The notes beneath the pieces are model-generated. The model was not told the DNA's origin. It did no database searches and saw nothing but the letters and a program-made list of their open reading frames with translations. The position numbers were made by a program, and so were the translations under genes. Below, piece after piece: positions 1 through 9,471 of a stretch of 64,000 nucleotides of DNA. Position 1 is the first letter of the stretch. Every line of letters begins with the position of its first letter. Source of the DNA: Gordonia insulae (GTDB lineage: Bacteria; Actinomycetota; Actinomycetes; Mycobacteriales; Mycobacteriaceae); contig NZ_CP033972.1 of NCBI RefSeq assembly GCF_003855095.1, forward strand, positions 930,001-994,000. Direction: 5' to 3'.

Positions 1-729
1 CTGCTCGATGTCGAGGGACTCGGTGACGAGTCCGAGGACGCCTACCGCAACATGGACGAGATCGCCGCGCTCGCCCGGTCGGCGTACAGCGAACTGGTGC
101 ACGACACCCCCGGATTCGTCGAGTACTTCACCACGTCGACCCCACTGTCGGAGATCGGCGCACTCAACATCGGCAGTCGGCCCGCGTCACGCAAGCAGAC
201 CGAGAAGATCTCCGATCTGCGCGCCATCCCGTGGGTGCTGTCGTGGACGCAGTCCCGCGTCATGCTCCCGGGCTGGTACGGCACCGGTTCCGCGTTCGAA
301 CAGTGGGTGGGCGATGACGAGGAGCGGCTCGCCACGCTGCGGCGCTACTACGAGAAGTGGCCCTTCTTCCGCACCGTCATGTCCAACATGGCCCAGGTCC
401 TGGCCAAGTCCGACATGGGGCTGGCTCATCGGTACGCCCAGCTGGTGCCGAACGAGACGTTGCGGGACAAGGTGTTCGGCATGATCGTCGACGAGCATGA
501 GCGCACCATCGCCGTCTACGCGAAGATCACCGGCACCGACGACCTGCTCACCGACAATGCGGCGCTCAAGCGGTCCGTCTACAACCGGTTCCCGTATCTC
601 GAGCCGCTGAATCTCTTGCAGGTCGAGTTGCTGCGCCGGTTCCGCGCGGGGGAGGACTCACCGGCCGTGCGTCGCGGCATCCAGCTGACCATGAACGGTC
701 TCGCCACGGCGCTGCGCAACTCGGGCTAG
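1..729 (+). CDS. ppc: Phosphoenolpyruvate carboxylase, C-terminal part
   Basis: The frame is open from base 1, so only the last 242 codons are present; the start lies outside the window. PEP carboxylase converts PEP and bicarbonate to oxaloacetate, an anaplerotic cytosolic reaction. Landmarks are GSRPASRK (near window codon 58), [15 protein letters not shown] and GWYGTGSA, followed by the usual C-terminus ending [11 protein letters not shown]. The catalytic histidines would lie upstream and cannot be checked. The gene converges on the flavodoxin-fold oxidoreductase, 15 bp away. Confidence 0.95.
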   Translation: MLDVEGLGDESEDAYRNMDEIAALARSAYSELVHDTPGFVEYFTTSTPLSEIGALNIGSRPASRKQTEKISDLRAIPWVLSWTQSRVMLPGWYGTGSAFEQWVGDDEERLATLRRYYEKWPFFRTVMSNMAQVLAKSDMGLAHRYAQLVPNETLRDKVFGMIVDEHERTIAVYAKITGTDDLLTDNAALKRSVYNRFPYLEPLNLLQVELLRRFRAGEDSPAVRRGIQLTMNGLATALRNSG

Positions 730-759
730 CGGCCCGCGGGCGAATCAGCCCGGGAGCCG
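730..759. terminator. Imperfect GC hairpin between convergent genes
   Basis: Bases 730-741 pair with 748-759 (10 of 12 positions) around a 6-nt loop, just after the ppc stop and across the stop of the opposing gene. There is no T-tract. It could act as a bidirectional terminator. This is inference from sequence symmetry only. Confidence 0.4.
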
Positions 760-1446
760 ATGGGCGACGTTGCCCGCGATGCCGGGCGAGACGTCGTCGC
801 GGAGCCGGATCGCGTGATCGTAGTACCGCTCGTCGAGGGGGAGGTACCGGATCGGTGCCTCCTGCGCGACACCCCGGAGTCGCCCGGCCAGGTCGTGTTC
901 GACCTCGGGGATGCTCGCCTCGTCGATGTCGCGTGCCCGGGTGATGAGATGTGGCCGGAGCGCCTGCATGCCGGTGTACCACAGGGTTCCGTGCAGCGTC
1001 GTCCAGAGCACGTCCTCGACGTCACCGCTGATCCCACGGGGCCCGAGGCTCCCGGCCCGATCGCCTGCGGTGACGATCGTCAGTGCGCGCCGGCCGACCA
1101 ATCCGCCGTCGCCGTACTTGCGGGCCCTCCCGGTGGCCGGGTCGATCACGTCATAGGCGAAGCCACGCTCGAAGACCCGGTCGATCCAGCCCTTCATGAT
1201 TGCGGGCATGCCGTACCACCAGAGCGGGAATTGCAGGACCACCAGGTCGGATGCGCAGAGCTTGCGTTGTTCGGCCTCGACGTCGTGGCCGCCTTCGTCA
1301 CGAAGGACCGGATCCCAGTCCATTGCATAGAGATCTGACCGCGCGACGTCCCAGCCGTTGTCCTGCAACACCTGTGTGCCGACGGTGTAGAGGTGTTTGG
1401 TCAGGGATCGTTCGTCCAGATGTGCCACGACCCATAGCGCTCGCAT
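745..1446 (-). CDS. NAD(P)H dehydrogenase (quinone)-type flavodoxin-fold oxidoreductase
   Basis: A 233-aa protein of the flavodoxin-like NAD(P)H quinone reductase family (MdaB/KefF/YwrO-like), which uses FMN or FAD to reduce quinones by two electrons in the cytosol. It opens with MRALWVVAHLDERSLTKHLY, the first beta strand and flavin-phosphate loop. VVLQFPLWWYGMPAIMKGWI is the hallmark of the family (residues about 70-95), and the glycine-rich loop around TIVTAGDRAGS follows. The ATG at 1446 was preferred over an in-frame start 33 bp upstream because the first strand begins right there. It converges with ppc. The substrate is unknown. Confidence 0.85.
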   Translation of the reverse strand: MRALWVVAHLDERSLTKHLYTVGTQVLQDNGWDVARSDLYAMDWDPVLRDEGGHDVEAEQRKLCASDLVVLQFPLWWYGMPAIMKGWIDRVFERGFAYDVIDPATGRARKYGDGGLVGRRALTIVTAGDRAGSLGPRGISGDVEDVLWTTLHGTLWYTGMQALRPHLITRARDIDEASIPEVEHDLAGRLRGVAQEAPIRYLPLDERYYDHAIRLRDDVSPGIAGNVAHRLPG

Positions 1447-1529
1447 GTCCCGTGCAACGCGTGGGTGTCGTCGAGGCATTCCCCGACCGCATTGTGGACC
1501 GCAGGCGCTGCGGACTCCAGCGCTGCGGA

Positions 1530-2261
1530 CTACAGGCGGGCCGCCGCCGGTTGATCGAGGAACCAGACGGTCTCGTCGGTGCCGTGCGCACCGGCGCAGG
1601 GCCAGTCGGCGGCGTGGGCGCCGGAGTGTGCGGCGGCGACCGCCTCGGCCTTGTCCGCGCCGGCGACGAGAAACCAGACGGCCTTGCTGCGGTTCACGAC
1701 CGGCAGCGTCAAGGTGATCCGCCGCGGCGGCGGCTTCGGCGAATCCTCCACGGCGACAACAGTCTTCATCGACTCGGCGGTCGCCGTGGTGTGCGGGAAC
1801 AGGGAATTGATGTGTCCCTCCCCGCCCATGCCGAGCAGGTGCAGATCGAAATGCGGGACCTGCCCGGCGCCGACGCGACTCAACACGCCGGCGTAGTCGG
1901 CGGCCGCGGCGTCGATGTCGTCACCGAATGCGCCATCCGACGGCGCCATCGGATGGACCCGCGCCGGATCGACCGGCACGTGGTCGAGCAGGGCGTCACG
2001 CGCCTGCCCGTAATTGCGTTCCGGGTCGTCGTCCGGGACGAATCGGTCGTCACCCCAGAACAACTCGACCTTGGCCCAGTCGATGCCACCGCTGTCGGCG
2101 GCGAGCGACCGCAGGATCGCGATCCCGTTGCTCCCACCGGTCAGTACGACCGAGGCGACACCGTGATCGGCCTGCGCGCGGGTCACCAGATCGACGAACC
2201 GACGCGCGGCCGTCGTCACCAGGTCGGCCTTGTCGTCGAAGACGAGCGTCTCGGGGATCAT
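1530..2261 (-). CDS. pgl: 6-phosphogluconolactonase
   Basis: Hydrolyses 6-phosphogluconolactone to 6-phosphogluconate, the second step of the oxidative pentose-phosphate branch. The 243-aa length is normal for the family. It shows the sugar-phosphate isomerase-like motif LTGGSNGIAIL (about residues 40-50), ELFWGDDRFVPDDDPERNYG (about 66-85) and LLGMGGEGHINSLFP (about 139-153), which carries the catalytic region. The ATG shares one base with the opcA stop (TGATG), so translation is probably coupled. It is the last gene of the leftward tkt-tal-zwf-opcA-pgl operon. Confidence 0.95.
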   Translation of the reverse strand: MIPETLVFDDKADLVTTAARRFVDLVTRAQADHGVASVVLTGGSNGIAILRSLAADSGGIDWAKVELFWGDDRFVPDDDPERNYGQARDALLDHVPVDPARVHPMAPSDGAFGDDIDAAAADYAGVLSRVGAGQVPHFDLHLLGMGGEGHINSLFPHTTATAESMKTVVAVEDSPKPPPRRITLTLPVVNRSKAVWFLVAGADKAEAVAAAHSGAHAADWPCAGAHGTDETVWFLDQPAAARL

Positions 2262-3178
2262 CAGGCCACCGCCCCCTCGATCTCGACCTCTGTCACACCG
2301 CTCAGCGCCTGTTCGTACACCTCGTCGATGTCCAGGCGCCGCAGCTCCTCGGCGAGCAGCAGCGGGAGTTCGCGACGCGACATCGCGACCCGCCCGTCGG
2401 GTTTGCCGGGCATGCAGAGCACCGCGTTGTTGTTCTGGTCGACCGCCAGGACGGTGGGCCCGTCGTCGCGCTGCAATCGCACCTCGAAGCTGCCGACGCG
2501 TCGCTTGGTGGGGACGTTCAGGGCGGACCGGAGCCATCCGGCGAGCAGGTCCACACCAGGTGATCGTGCCGGGCCGGTGACCTCGACGGAGAGGATCGGC
2601 GTGTGCGGCGGCCGGTCGACCGCCGACGCCAACAGCGCGCGCCAGTGGGTGATCTGGGTCCATGCCAGATCCGAGTCGCCCGGCGCGTAGGTCGCCAGCC
2701 GCCGTGCCAGCACCGTCTCCGGATTCGACGACTTGCTGGCGTCGAGGATGCGCCGACGACCCAGCGTGCCCATCGGGTCGGTCGCCGGATCCTCGGGCGC
2801 GGCGCCCGGCCACCAGGTGACGACCGGGGTGTCGGGAAGCAGGAACGGGGTGACCACCGACCGCGGATGATCGGCGAGCGCGCCCTGCAGGGTCAGCACC
2901 ACCACCTCTGACGCGCCCGCGTCGCCGCCGACGCGGATCTCGGCATCGAGGCGGGAGTCGGCGTCGCGGTCGCCGATGCACACCACGATGACCCGGCTCG
3001 GGTGTTCACTGCTGGCACCGATCGCCGCCTCGATCGCCCCCTCCGTCGGTTCGCCGTGGTCGGCGCACACCACGAGGGTGAGCACGCGCCCGAGGCTGAC
3101 CGCGCCCCCGGACTCACGGACCTCGACGATCTTCTTGGCGACCGTGTTGGTGGAGGTGTCGGGCAACTCGACGATCAT
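2261..3178 (-). CDS. opcA: OpcA, glucose-6-phosphate dehydrogenase assembly protein
   Basis: A 305-aa OpcA homologue. In actinobacteria and cyanobacteria OpcA assists assembly and activity of the G6PDH encoded by the neighbouring zwf. The N-terminus MIVELPDTSTNTVAKKI is the typical family start and fixes the ATG. Other conserved blocks are TPFLLPDTPVVTWWPG (about residues 112-127), RRILDAS and DLAWTQITHWRALLA. The start overlaps by 4 bp (ATGA) the stop of a 44-codon repeat ORF lying between zwf and opcA. The 3' end overlaps pgl by one base. Confidence 0.95.
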   Translation of the reverse strand: MIVELPDTSTNTVAKKIVEVRESGGAVSLGRVLTLVVCADHGEPTEGAIEAAIGASSEHPSRVIVVCIGDRDADSRLDAEIRVGGDAGASEVVVLTLQGALADHPRSVVTPFLLPDTPVVTWWPGAAPEDPATDPMGTLGRRRILDASKSSNPETVLARRLATYAPGDSDLAWTQITHWRALLASAVDRPPHTPILSVEVTGPARSPGVDLLAGWLRSALNVPTKRRVGSFEVRLQRDDGPTVLAVDQNNNAVLCMPGKPDGRVAMSRRELPLLLAEELRRLDIDEVYEQALSGVTEVEIEGAVA

Positions 3179-3309
3179 CGTGCGCCATCCTCTCGGAGGT
3201 CTTCAAGGGCGAGGTCTTCATGGGCAAGGTCTTCGGTGGTGAGGTCTTCGGTGGTGAGGTCTTCGGTGGTGAGATCTTCGGGGGTGGGCGTCACCGGGCG
3301 TGAGGTCAT
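3175..3309 (-). CDS. Small EDL-pentapeptide-repeat ORF between zwf and opcA
   Basis: A 44-codon ORF not matched to any family I know. It starts at an ATG overlapping the zwf stop (ATGA, 3306-3309) and ends at a TGA overlapping the opcA start (ATGA, 3175-3178), so it fits exactly into the zwf-opcA gap with coupling signals on both sides. After MTSRPVTPT it consists of six pentads built on E-D-L: PEDLT, TEDLT, TEDLT, TEDLA, HEDLA, LEDLR. It then ends EDGAR. It is acidic with no membrane segment. Variation between units leaves EDL unchanged. It may be a real small protein, a linker that keeps ribosomes on the mRNA, or a chance repeat. Confidence 0.45.
   Translation of the reverse strand: MTSRPVTPTPEDLTTEDLTTEDLTTEDLAHEDLALEDLREDGAR
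3196..3285. repeat. Six 15-bp tandem repeats between opcA and zwf
   Basis: Units begin at 3196, 3211, 3226, 3241, 3256 and 3271 and share the core GAGGTCTTC on the + strand. The unit length of 15 bp keeps the reading frame of the minus-strand small ORF. The three units at 3241-3285 and the one before are nearly identical, which suggests recent slippage or duplication. Confidence 0.9.
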
Positions 3310-4844
3310 GGCCGCCGCCACGTGCGACCGACCCGGTCCATCATCGCGTCGGCCGACGCCGGCCCCCAGGTACCCGACTCGTAGGTGTCCGGACGTCCGC
3401 TCTCGGCCCACGCCTCGATCACCGGATCCAGGATCTTCCACGACAATTCGACTTCCTCGTTGACCGGGAAGAGTGATGGTTCGCCGAGCAGCACGTCCAG
3501 TATCAACCGTTCGTAGGCCTCCGGGGAGGCCTCGGTGAACGCGGTGCCGTAACTGAAGTCCATGTTGACGTCGCGCACCTCCATGCTCGACGCCGGCACC
3601 TTGGAACCGAAGCGCAGGGTGATGCCCTCGTCGGGCTGTACCCGGATGACCAGGGCGTTCTGGCTGAGTTCCTCGGTCATCGTCTTGTCGAACGGCAGGT
3701 GCGGGGCCCTCTTGAAGACCAGCGCGATCTCGGTCACCCTGCGGCCCAACCGTTTACCTGTCCGCAGATAGAAGGGGACACCCGCCCAGCGGCGTGAGTC
3801 GACCTCGAGGGCGATGGCCGCGAAGGTCTCCGTGGTGGAGTCCTGGGAGAATCCCTCCTCCTCCAGCAGCCCCGGCACCTTCTGGCTGCCCTGCCAGCCC
3901 GGCCCGTACTGGCCGCGCGCAGTGTTCTCGTCGAGCGGCAGGATGTTGCTGGTCGCGGCGAGAACCTTGATCTTCTCGTCCTGTAACTGCTTGGGCTCGA
4001 AGGAGATCGGCTCCTCCATCGCCACCAGCGCCATCAATTGCAGGAGATGGTTCTGGATGACGTCTCGGGCCGCACCGATCCCGTCGTAATAGCCGGCCCG
4101 GCCACCGAGTCCGATGTCCTCGGCCATGGTGATCTGCACGTGGTCGACATAGTGGGAGCTCCACAGCGGATCGAACAACTGATTCGCGAAGCGCAGCGCG
4201 AGGATGTTCTGGACCGTCTCCTTGCCGAGGTAGTGGTCGATGCGGAACACCGACGACTCGGGGAAGACGCTGTTGACGATCGAGTTCAGTTCCTTCGCCG
4301 ATTCGAGGTCGTGCCCGAACGGCTTCTCGATCACCACGCGCCGCCAGTTGTCACCCTCCTCGGTCGCGAGACCGCTGCGATGCAACTGCTCGCACACGGT
4401 CGGGAAGGCCTTGGGCGGGATCGAAAGGTAGAAGGCGTGATTGCCGTCGGTGCCGCGCTCCTTGTCGAGTCGGTGCAGGGTGTCCTTGAGCCGGTCGAAC
4501 GCGTCGTCGTCATCGAACGAACCCGACACGAACCGGAAGCCCTCGGCGAGTCGTTCCCACACCTCTTCGCGGAAGCCGGTGCGCGCGTGGTCGCGGACCG
4601 CGTCGTGCACCACCTTGGCGAAGTCCTCGTCGTCCCAATCACGGCGGGCGAACCCGACGAGTGCGAACGACGGCGGCAGCAGCCCGCGGTTGGCGAGGTC
4701 GTAGACGGCGGGCATCAACTTCTTGCGTGCCAGGTCGCCGGTGACGCCGAAGATGATGAGACTGCACGGACCGGCGATCCGCGGCAGCCGCTTGTCGCGG
4801 CGATCGCGAAGGGGATTGCGCCAGACCGAATCCCTGCCGGACAA
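3306..4844 (-). CDS. zwf: Glucose-6-phosphate 1-dehydrogenase
   Basis: Oxidises glucose 6-phosphate to 6-phosphogluconolactone with NAD(P)+, the entry step of the oxidative pentose-phosphate pathway. The nucleotide-binding motif GVTGDLARKKLMPA lies near residues 32-45 and the substrate motif RIDHYLGKE near residues 180-190. VIEKPFGHDL and the C-terminal TWRRP are typical. No in-frame ATG or GTG lies near the expected N-terminus. I chose TTG at 4844, which has AAGGG 9 nt upstream inside the end of tal and gives 512 aa, the usual length. The start is 5 bp after the tal stop. Downstream partners are the repeat ORF and opcA. Confidence 0.93.
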   Translation of the reverse strand: MSGRDSVWRNPLRDRRDKRLPRIAGPCSLIIFGVTGDLARKKLMPAVYDLANRGLLPPSFALVGFARRDWDDEDFAKVVHDAVRDHARTGFREEVWERLAEGFRFVSGSFDDDDAFDRLKDTLHRLDKERGTDGNHAFYLSIPPKAFPTVCEQLHRSGLATEEGDNWRRVVIEKPFGHDLESAKELNSIVNSVFPESSVFRIDHYLGKETVQNILALRFANQLFDPLWSSHYVDHVQITMAEDIGLGGRAGYYDGIGAARDVIQNHLLQLMALVAMEEPISFEPKQLQDEKIKVLAATSNILPLDENTARGQYGPGWQGSQKVPGLLEEEGFSQDSTTETFAAIALEVDSRRWAGVPFYLRTGKRLGRRVTEIALVFKRAPHLPFDKTMTEELSQNALVIRVQPDEGITLRFGSKVPASSMEVRDVNMDFSYGTAFTEASPEAYERLILDVLLGEPSLFPVNEEVELSWKILDPVIEAWAESGRPDTYESGTWGPASADAMMDRVGRTWRRP

Positions 4845-4849
4845 CCCGG

Positions 4850-5971
4850 TCAGCCCTTCGTGGCCGCGGCGAGTTGTTCGGCGGTCGCCTCGAGCAGTTC
4901 GTTCCAGGCATCCTCGAACTTCTGCACGCCCTCGTCCTCGAGGACGACGAACACGTCGGCGAAATCGATGCCGACGGCGGCGATCTTGTCGAACACCTCC
5001 TGAGATTCGGCGCCCAGTCCGACGATGGAACCCGTGTTGACCCAACCGTGGTCGGCGAATGCGTCCATCGTCTTGCCCGGCATGGTGTTGACCGTGTTGG
5101 GGGCGACGAGCTCGCTCACATAGAGGGTGTCGGGGTAGTCGGGGTTCTTCACCCCGGTCGAGGCCCACAGCGCGCGCTGCGGGCGGGCACCCTGCGCGAG
5201 AAGGTCGGGGAAGCGCGACTCGACCTCGAAGACCTCCTGGTACGCCTGGTATGCCAGTCGCGCGTTGGCCAGCGCCGCCTTGCCCTTGAGTCCGGTGGCC
5301 TCGGGTGTGCCGATGGCGGCGAGACGTTTGTCGATCTCGGTGTCGACGCGGGAGACGAAGAACGAGGCCACCGAGTGGATGGTGGACAGGTCATGACCCG
5401 CCTGCGCGGCGGCGTCGAGGCCGTCGAGGTAGGCGTCCATGACCTCCTTGTAGCGCTCCACCGAGAAGATCAAGGTCACGTTGACGCTGATGCCCTCGGC
5501 GAGGGTGCGCGTGATCGCGGGCAGGCCGGCCTTGGTGGCGGGGATCTTGATCAGCAGGTTGGGCCGGTCGACGATCTTCCAGAGTTCGATGGCCTGTGCG
5601 ACGGTGCCGTCGGTGTCGTGCGCGAGTCGCGGATCGACCTCGATCGACACGCGGCCGTCGACGCCGTGGGACTCCTCGTAGACCGGGGCGAGCACGTCGC
5701 AGGCATTGCGGACGTCGTCCGTGGTCACGGTGCGAATGGTCGCATCGACGTCGGCGCCGCGGGCCGCGAGTTCGTTGACCTGTCCGTCGTAGCTGGTGCC
5801 CTTGGACAGGGCTGCCTGGAAGATGGACGGGTTGGTGGTCACCCCGACGACCGATTTGGTGGCGGTCAGCCCGGCGAGGTCGCCGGAGCTGATCAGGTCT
5901 CGGGACAGGTCGTCGAGCCACACGGATACACCGGCGGCGGACAGTTCGGCGAGCTTCTCGTTCTGGGTCAC
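4850..5971 (-). CDS. tal: Transaldolase
   Basis: Transfers a dihydroxyacetone unit from sedoheptulose 7-phosphate to glyceraldehyde 3-phosphate. The 373-aa protein is of the long actinobacterial TalB type. It begins with GTG ([20 protein letters not shown]), preceded by [22 protein letters not shown] lies near residues 40-52 and the Schiff-base lysine is in [11 protein letters not shown] (about residues 137-147). It lies between tkt (74 bp upstream) and zwf (5 bp downstream) in the leftward operon. Confidence 0.95.
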   Translation of the reverse strand: MTQNEKLAELSAAGVSVWLDDLSRDLISSGDLAGLTATKSVVGVTTNPSIFQAALSKGTSYDGQVNELAARGADVDATIRTVTTDDVRNACDVLAPVYEESHGVDGRVSIEVDPRLAHDTDGTVAQAIELWKIVDRPNLLIKIPATKAGLPAITRTLAEGISVNVTLIFSVERYKEVMDAYLDGLDAAAQAGHDLSTIHSVASFFVSRVDTEIDKRLAAIGTPEATGLKGKAALANARLAYQAYQEVFEVESRFPDLLAQGARPQRALWASTGVKNPDYPDTLYVSELVAPNTVNTMPGKTMDAFADHGWVNTGSIVGLGAESQEVFDKIAAVGIDFADVFVVLEDEGVQKFEDAWNELLEATAEQLAAATKG

Positions 5972-6045
5972 GATTCTCTCCTCTGGCTTGTGGCCTGTTG
6001 TTTGCTGACGGTGCTCCGTGTGGGCCGCGCGACGTCGGGGCAGCG

Positions 6046-8124
6046 CTATGTGGTGACGGCGCGCTGCGCGGCGGCGATGACCGCTTCGGTGGTGATGCCG
6101 AATTGTTCGTAGAGCACCTTGTAGTCGGCGGAGGCGCCGAAGTGATCGAGCGACACGATCTCGCCGCCGGCACCGACGATGCGGTACCACGGCATGGCGA
6201 TACCGGCTTCCACCGAGACTCGCGGCACCGACGGCGGCAGGACGGAATCCCGGTAGCCCTGCGGCTGCTCGTCGAACCATTCGACACACGGCATCGACAC
6301 CACGCGAGCCGCGATTCCCTTGTCGGCCAGAGCTTTCTGGGCCTCGACCGCGAGCTGGACCTCAGAGCCGGTGCCGATGAGCACCACGGCCGGGTCGTTG
6401 TCGGAATCGCTGAGGACGTAGCCGCCATGGGCCACGCCGTCGGCGGTGGTGCCCTCGAGGATCGGCACGTTCTGTCGGGTGAGCGCGAGGCCCACCGGGT
6501 GGTTGCGCCGGCTGAGCAGGTGTTGCCAGGCGTACGCCGTCTCGTTGGCGTCGGCGGGGCGCACCACGTCGAGATGAGGGATCGCGCGTAGTGCGGCCAG
6601 ATGCTCGACCGGCTGATGGGTCGGGCCGTCCTCGCCGAGGCCGATCGAGTCGTGCGTCCAGACGTAGATCGGATCGATCTCCATCAGCGACGCCAGCCGC
6701 ACCGCGGGGCGCATGTAATCGGCGAATTGCAGGAACGTGCCGCCGTACGCCCGGGTCGGGCCGTGCAGTGCGATGCCCGACAGGATCGACCCCATCGCGT
6801 GCTCGCGGATGCCGAAGTGCAAAGTCCGGCCGTAGGGGTTCGCCGACCATTTCTTGGTGCTGATCGAGGTCGGGCCGAACGAGGCCGCCCCGTCCATCGT
6901 GGTGTTGTTGCTACCCGCGAGATCGGCTGAGCCGCCCCACAATTCAGGCAAGATCGCACCCAGCGCGGAGAGCACCTTGCCGGATGCGGAACGAGTCGCC
7001 ACATCCTTGTCGCCGGGCGTCCAGGACGGCAGTGCGTCGGTCCAGCCCTCCGGCAGCTCGTGGGCGTGCAGGCGGTCGAAGAGCGCCTTGTTGTCCGGAT
7101 TCGCCGACGCCCAGGAGTCGAACGCGGTGGTCCACTCGGCCTTCGCGGCCTCGCCGCGGGCGATGAGCTCGCGGGTGTGACCGATGACCTCCTCGGAGAC
7201 CTCGAAGGTCTTGTCGGGATCGAACCCCAGGATCTTCTTGGTCTCGGCGATCTCGTCGTCGCCCAGGGCCGCACCGTGCGCGGCGCCGGTGTTCATCTTG
7301 GTCGGTGCCGGGTAGCCGATGATGGTGCGCAGACAGATGATCGACGGCTTGTCGGTGACCGCCTTCGCCGCCTCGATCGCCGCCTCGATGGCCACCACGT
7401 CCTCGCCGCCCTCGACGGTCTGCACGTGCCACCCATAGGCCTCGTAGCGCTTGGCCACGTCCTCGGACAGTGCGATGTCGGTGTCGTCCTCGATGGAGAT
7501 CTGGTTCTGGTCGTAGAAGACGATGAGATTGCCGAGCTGCTGGGTGCCCGCCAGCGACGATGCCTCGGACGTGACGCCCTCTTCGATGTCGCCGTCCGAG
7601 GCGATCGCGTAGATGAAGTGGTCGAACGGGCTCGTGCCGGGCGCGGCATCGGGATCGAACAGACCCCGTTCGTACCGCGAGGCCATGCTCATCCCGACGG
7701 CGGAGGCGAGGCCCTGACCCAACGGTCCGGTGGTGATCTCCACACCCTTGGTGTGCCGGAACTCGGGGTGGCCGGGAGTGAGTGACTCCCAGGTCCGCAA
7801 CGCCTCGATGTCGCCGAGTTCGAGGCCGAATCCGCCGAGGTAGAGCTGGATGTACAGCGTGAGGCTGGAGTGGCCACACGACAGGACGAAGCGGTCCCGG
7901 CCGACCCAGGTGGTGTCGGCGGGGTCGTGGCGCATGACGCGCTGGAACAGGGTGTAGGCGAGAGGTGCGAGGCTCATCGCCGTGCCGGGGTGGCCGCTGC
8001 CGCACTTCTGCACGGCGTCGGCGGCCAGCAGCCGGGCGGTGTCGACCGCGCGGGTGTCCACCTCGGACCAGTCGTCGGGGTGGGTCGGCTGGGTCAACGC
8101 GCGAATGTCATCTGAGAGCGCCAC
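6046..8124 (-). CDS. tkt: Transketolase
   Basis: Thiamine-diphosphate enzyme that transfers two-carbon ketol units in the non-oxidative pentose-phosphate pathway. It is 692 aa, full length. It shows [16 protein letters not shown] (about residues 45-60), the ThDP/metal motif [18 protein letters not shown] followed by FYDQNQ (about 171-202), and the catalytic-Glu block [15 protein letters not shown] (about 432-446). The start is GTG at 8124. It is the first gene of the tkt-tal-zwf-opcA-pgl operon and divergent from ctaB across 276 bp. Confidence 0.96.
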   Translation of the reverse strand: MALSDDIRALTQPTHPDDWSEVDTRAVDTARLLAADAVQKCGSGHPGTAMSLAPLAYTLFQRVMRHDPADTTWVGRDRFVLSCGHSSLTLYIQLYLGGFGLELGDIEALRTWESLTPGHPEFRHTKGVEITTGPLGQGLASAVGMSMASRYERGLFDPDAAPGTSPFDHFIYAIASDGDIEEGVTSEASSLAGTQQLGNLIVFYDQNQISIEDDTDIALSEDVAKRYEAYGWHVQTVEGGEDVVAIEAAIEAAKAVTDKPSIICLRTIIGYPAPTKMNTGAAHGAALGDDEIAETKKILGFDPDKTFEVSEEVIGHTRELIARGEAAKAEWTTAFDSWASANPDNKALFDRLHAHELPEGWTDALPSWTPGDKDVATRSASGKVLSALGAILPELWGGSADLAGSNNTTMDGAASFGPTSISTKKWSANPYGRTLHFGIREHAMGSILSGIALHGPTRAYGGTFLQFADYMRPAVRLASLMEIDPIYVWTHDSIGLGEDGPTHQPVEHLAALRAIPHLDVVRPADANETAYAWQHLLSRRNHPVGLALTRQNVPILEGTTADGVAHGGYVLSDSDNDPAVVLIGTGSEVQLAVEAQKALADKGIAARVVSMPCVEWFDEQPQGYRDSVLPPSVPRVSVEAGIAMPWYRIVGAGGEIVSLDHFGASADYKVLYEQFGITTEAVIAAAQRAVTT

Positions 8125-8400
8125 GATCGTGCTGTCTCCTGTGCCTTGTCGGTTGCGATGGTGTCGGTTGCCGAAACTGGGCGGCTGATCTGATCGGGGG
8201 AGATCCGGTGTCTTCGGCAGCTACGGCCTCCAGAGTAATCTGCCGCACTCGGGCACGGCGCGGCGAGTGACGTGAACGAGGTCAGGAGTCGATTCTTCGA
8301 TCCCGGAACCCACCGTCTACCATGCTCTGTAGTAGCTCCTTGTGCAGTGTTGCACCGCCGCCGTGGTCCGACGCGCGCCCGGGGCAGACGAGGAGAGGCC
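8125..8400. promoter_or_regulatory. Divergent tkt/ctaB intergenic region
   Basis: 276 bp with no convincing ORF. It must hold the promoters of the leftward pentose-phosphate operon and of rightward ctaB. AGGAGAG at about 8391-8397 is the ribosome-binding site that supports ctaB GTG 8401. No operator could be identified with confidence. Confidence 0.5.
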
Positions 8401-9408
8401 GTGAGGATTGGGGATCGTGTGAGCGGAGATACGTCCGCCGCTTCCCGCGCTACCCACGGCTCATCGACCTCGACCGAATCGTCGTCCGATGCGCCCGGGG
8501 ACTCGTTCCTCGCCCGCAGTCGCGCGACCGTGCTCGCCTACGTCGCACTGACCAAACCGCGCGTCATCGAACTGCTGTTGGTCGCCACCATCCCGGTGAT
8601 GCTGCAGGCCGACCGCGGACACGTCGACATCGCGCTGATCGCGGCGACGCTGCTCGGCGGCTGGCTCGGCGCGGGTAGCGCCAACACGCTGAACATGGTG
8701 GCCGACGCCGACATCGACCAGAAGATGAAGCGCACGGCGCGACGTCCGTTGGCCCGGCATGCGGTCTCGACGCGCAGCGCCCTCGTCTTCGGGATCGTGC
8801 TGTGGATCGGTTCGTTCGGAGTTCTCTGGTGGGCGGCCAATCTTCTCAGCGCACTGCTGGTGACCGCGACCATCGCGTTCTACGTCGGCGTGTACACGAT
8901 GATCCTGAAGCGCCGCACCTGGCAGAACGTGGTGTGGGGCGGGGCGGCCGGGTGCATGCCGACCCTCGTGGGGTGGGCCGCGGTGACCGGGACCATCGGC
9001 TGGCAGCCGATCGTGTTGTTCCTGGTGATCTTCTTCTGGACGCCACCGCACACCTGGGCGCTGGCGATGCGCTACAAGGAGGACTACCGCGCGGCCGGTG
9101 TCCCGATGCTGCCGGTGATCGCGACCGAGGAGCGGGTCACCCGGCAGATGCTCTTCTACACCTGGGCGACCGTCATCAGCTCGCTGGTCCTCGTCCTGGC
9201 CACCAGCTGGATCTACGGTGCCGTCGCGGTGCTGGCGGGCGCCTGGTTCGCGAGCCGGGTGCACAAGCTGTACAAGGAGACGCGTGCGGGTGCCGAGGTC
9301 GCGCCCCTGAAGATCTTCCTGCAGTCCAACGAGTACCTCGCGATCCTCTTCTGCGGTCTGGCCATCGACGCCGTCGTGAACCTGCCGCTGATCACCAGCT
9401 ACTTCTGA
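8401..9408 (+). CDS. ctaB: Protoheme IX farnesyltransferase (heme O synthase)
   Basis: Integral membrane UbiA-family prenyltransferase that adds a farnesyl group to heme b to make heme O, precursor of the heme A of cytochrome aa3. The key motif [20 protein letters not shown] carries the Asp-rich Mg/diphosphate site, and [18 protein letters not shown] is the second conserved loop. At least seven hydrophobic segments follow a hydrophilic N-terminal tail. GTG 8401 has AGGAGAG 5 nt upstream and gives 335 aa. An in-frame GTG at 8419 is the alternative. ctaA, the next enzyme of the pathway, lies 1.5 kb downstream on the other strand. Confidence 0.94.
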   Translation: MRIGDRVSGDTSAASRATHGSSTSTESSSDAPGDSFLARSRATVLAYVALTKPRVIELLLVATIPVMLQADRGHVDIALIAATLLGGWLGAGSANTLNMVADADIDQKMKRTARRPLARHAVSTRSALVFGIVLWIGSFGVLWWAANLLSALLVTATIAFYVGVYTMILKRRTWQNVVWGGAAGCMPTLVGWAAVTGTIGWQPIVLFLVIFFWTPPHTWALAMRYKEDYRAAGVPMLPVIATEERVTRQMLFYTWATVISSLVLVLATSWIYGAVAVLAGAWFASRVHKLYKETRAGAEVAPLKIFLQSNEYLAILFCGLAIDAVVNLPLITSYF

Positions 9409-9414
9409 GGCCGA

Positions 9415-9447
9415 TCGCGGACGTCGGATGATCACCAACGTCCGCGA
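9415..9447. terminator. Bidirectional terminator hairpin between ctaB and qor
   Basis: A perfect 10-bp stem (TCGCGGACGT at 9415-9424 with ACGTCCGCGA at 9438-9447) and 13-nt loop lies in the 63-bp gap between two converging genes. There is no T-run. Location and symmetry support a terminator for both strands. Confidence 0.65.
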
Positions 9448-9471
9448 CCTGCCTGCTCTCGATGACCCCGG

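Noticed and set aside
1200..2690. Long + strand open frame opposite pgl and opcA
   Set aside because: The minus-strand frames match known families end to end; the + frame is Arg/Pro-rich and typical of antisense openness in GC-rich DNA.
2976..3463. + strand frames across the 15-bp repeats reading VRSS repeats
   Set aside because: No start context or coupling with neighbours; the minus frame fits between zwf and opcA with ATGA overlaps.
8272..8400. Upstream GTG 8272 as the start of ctaB
   Set aside because: It adds 43 residues without family similarity; GTG 8401 has a strong ribosome-binding site.
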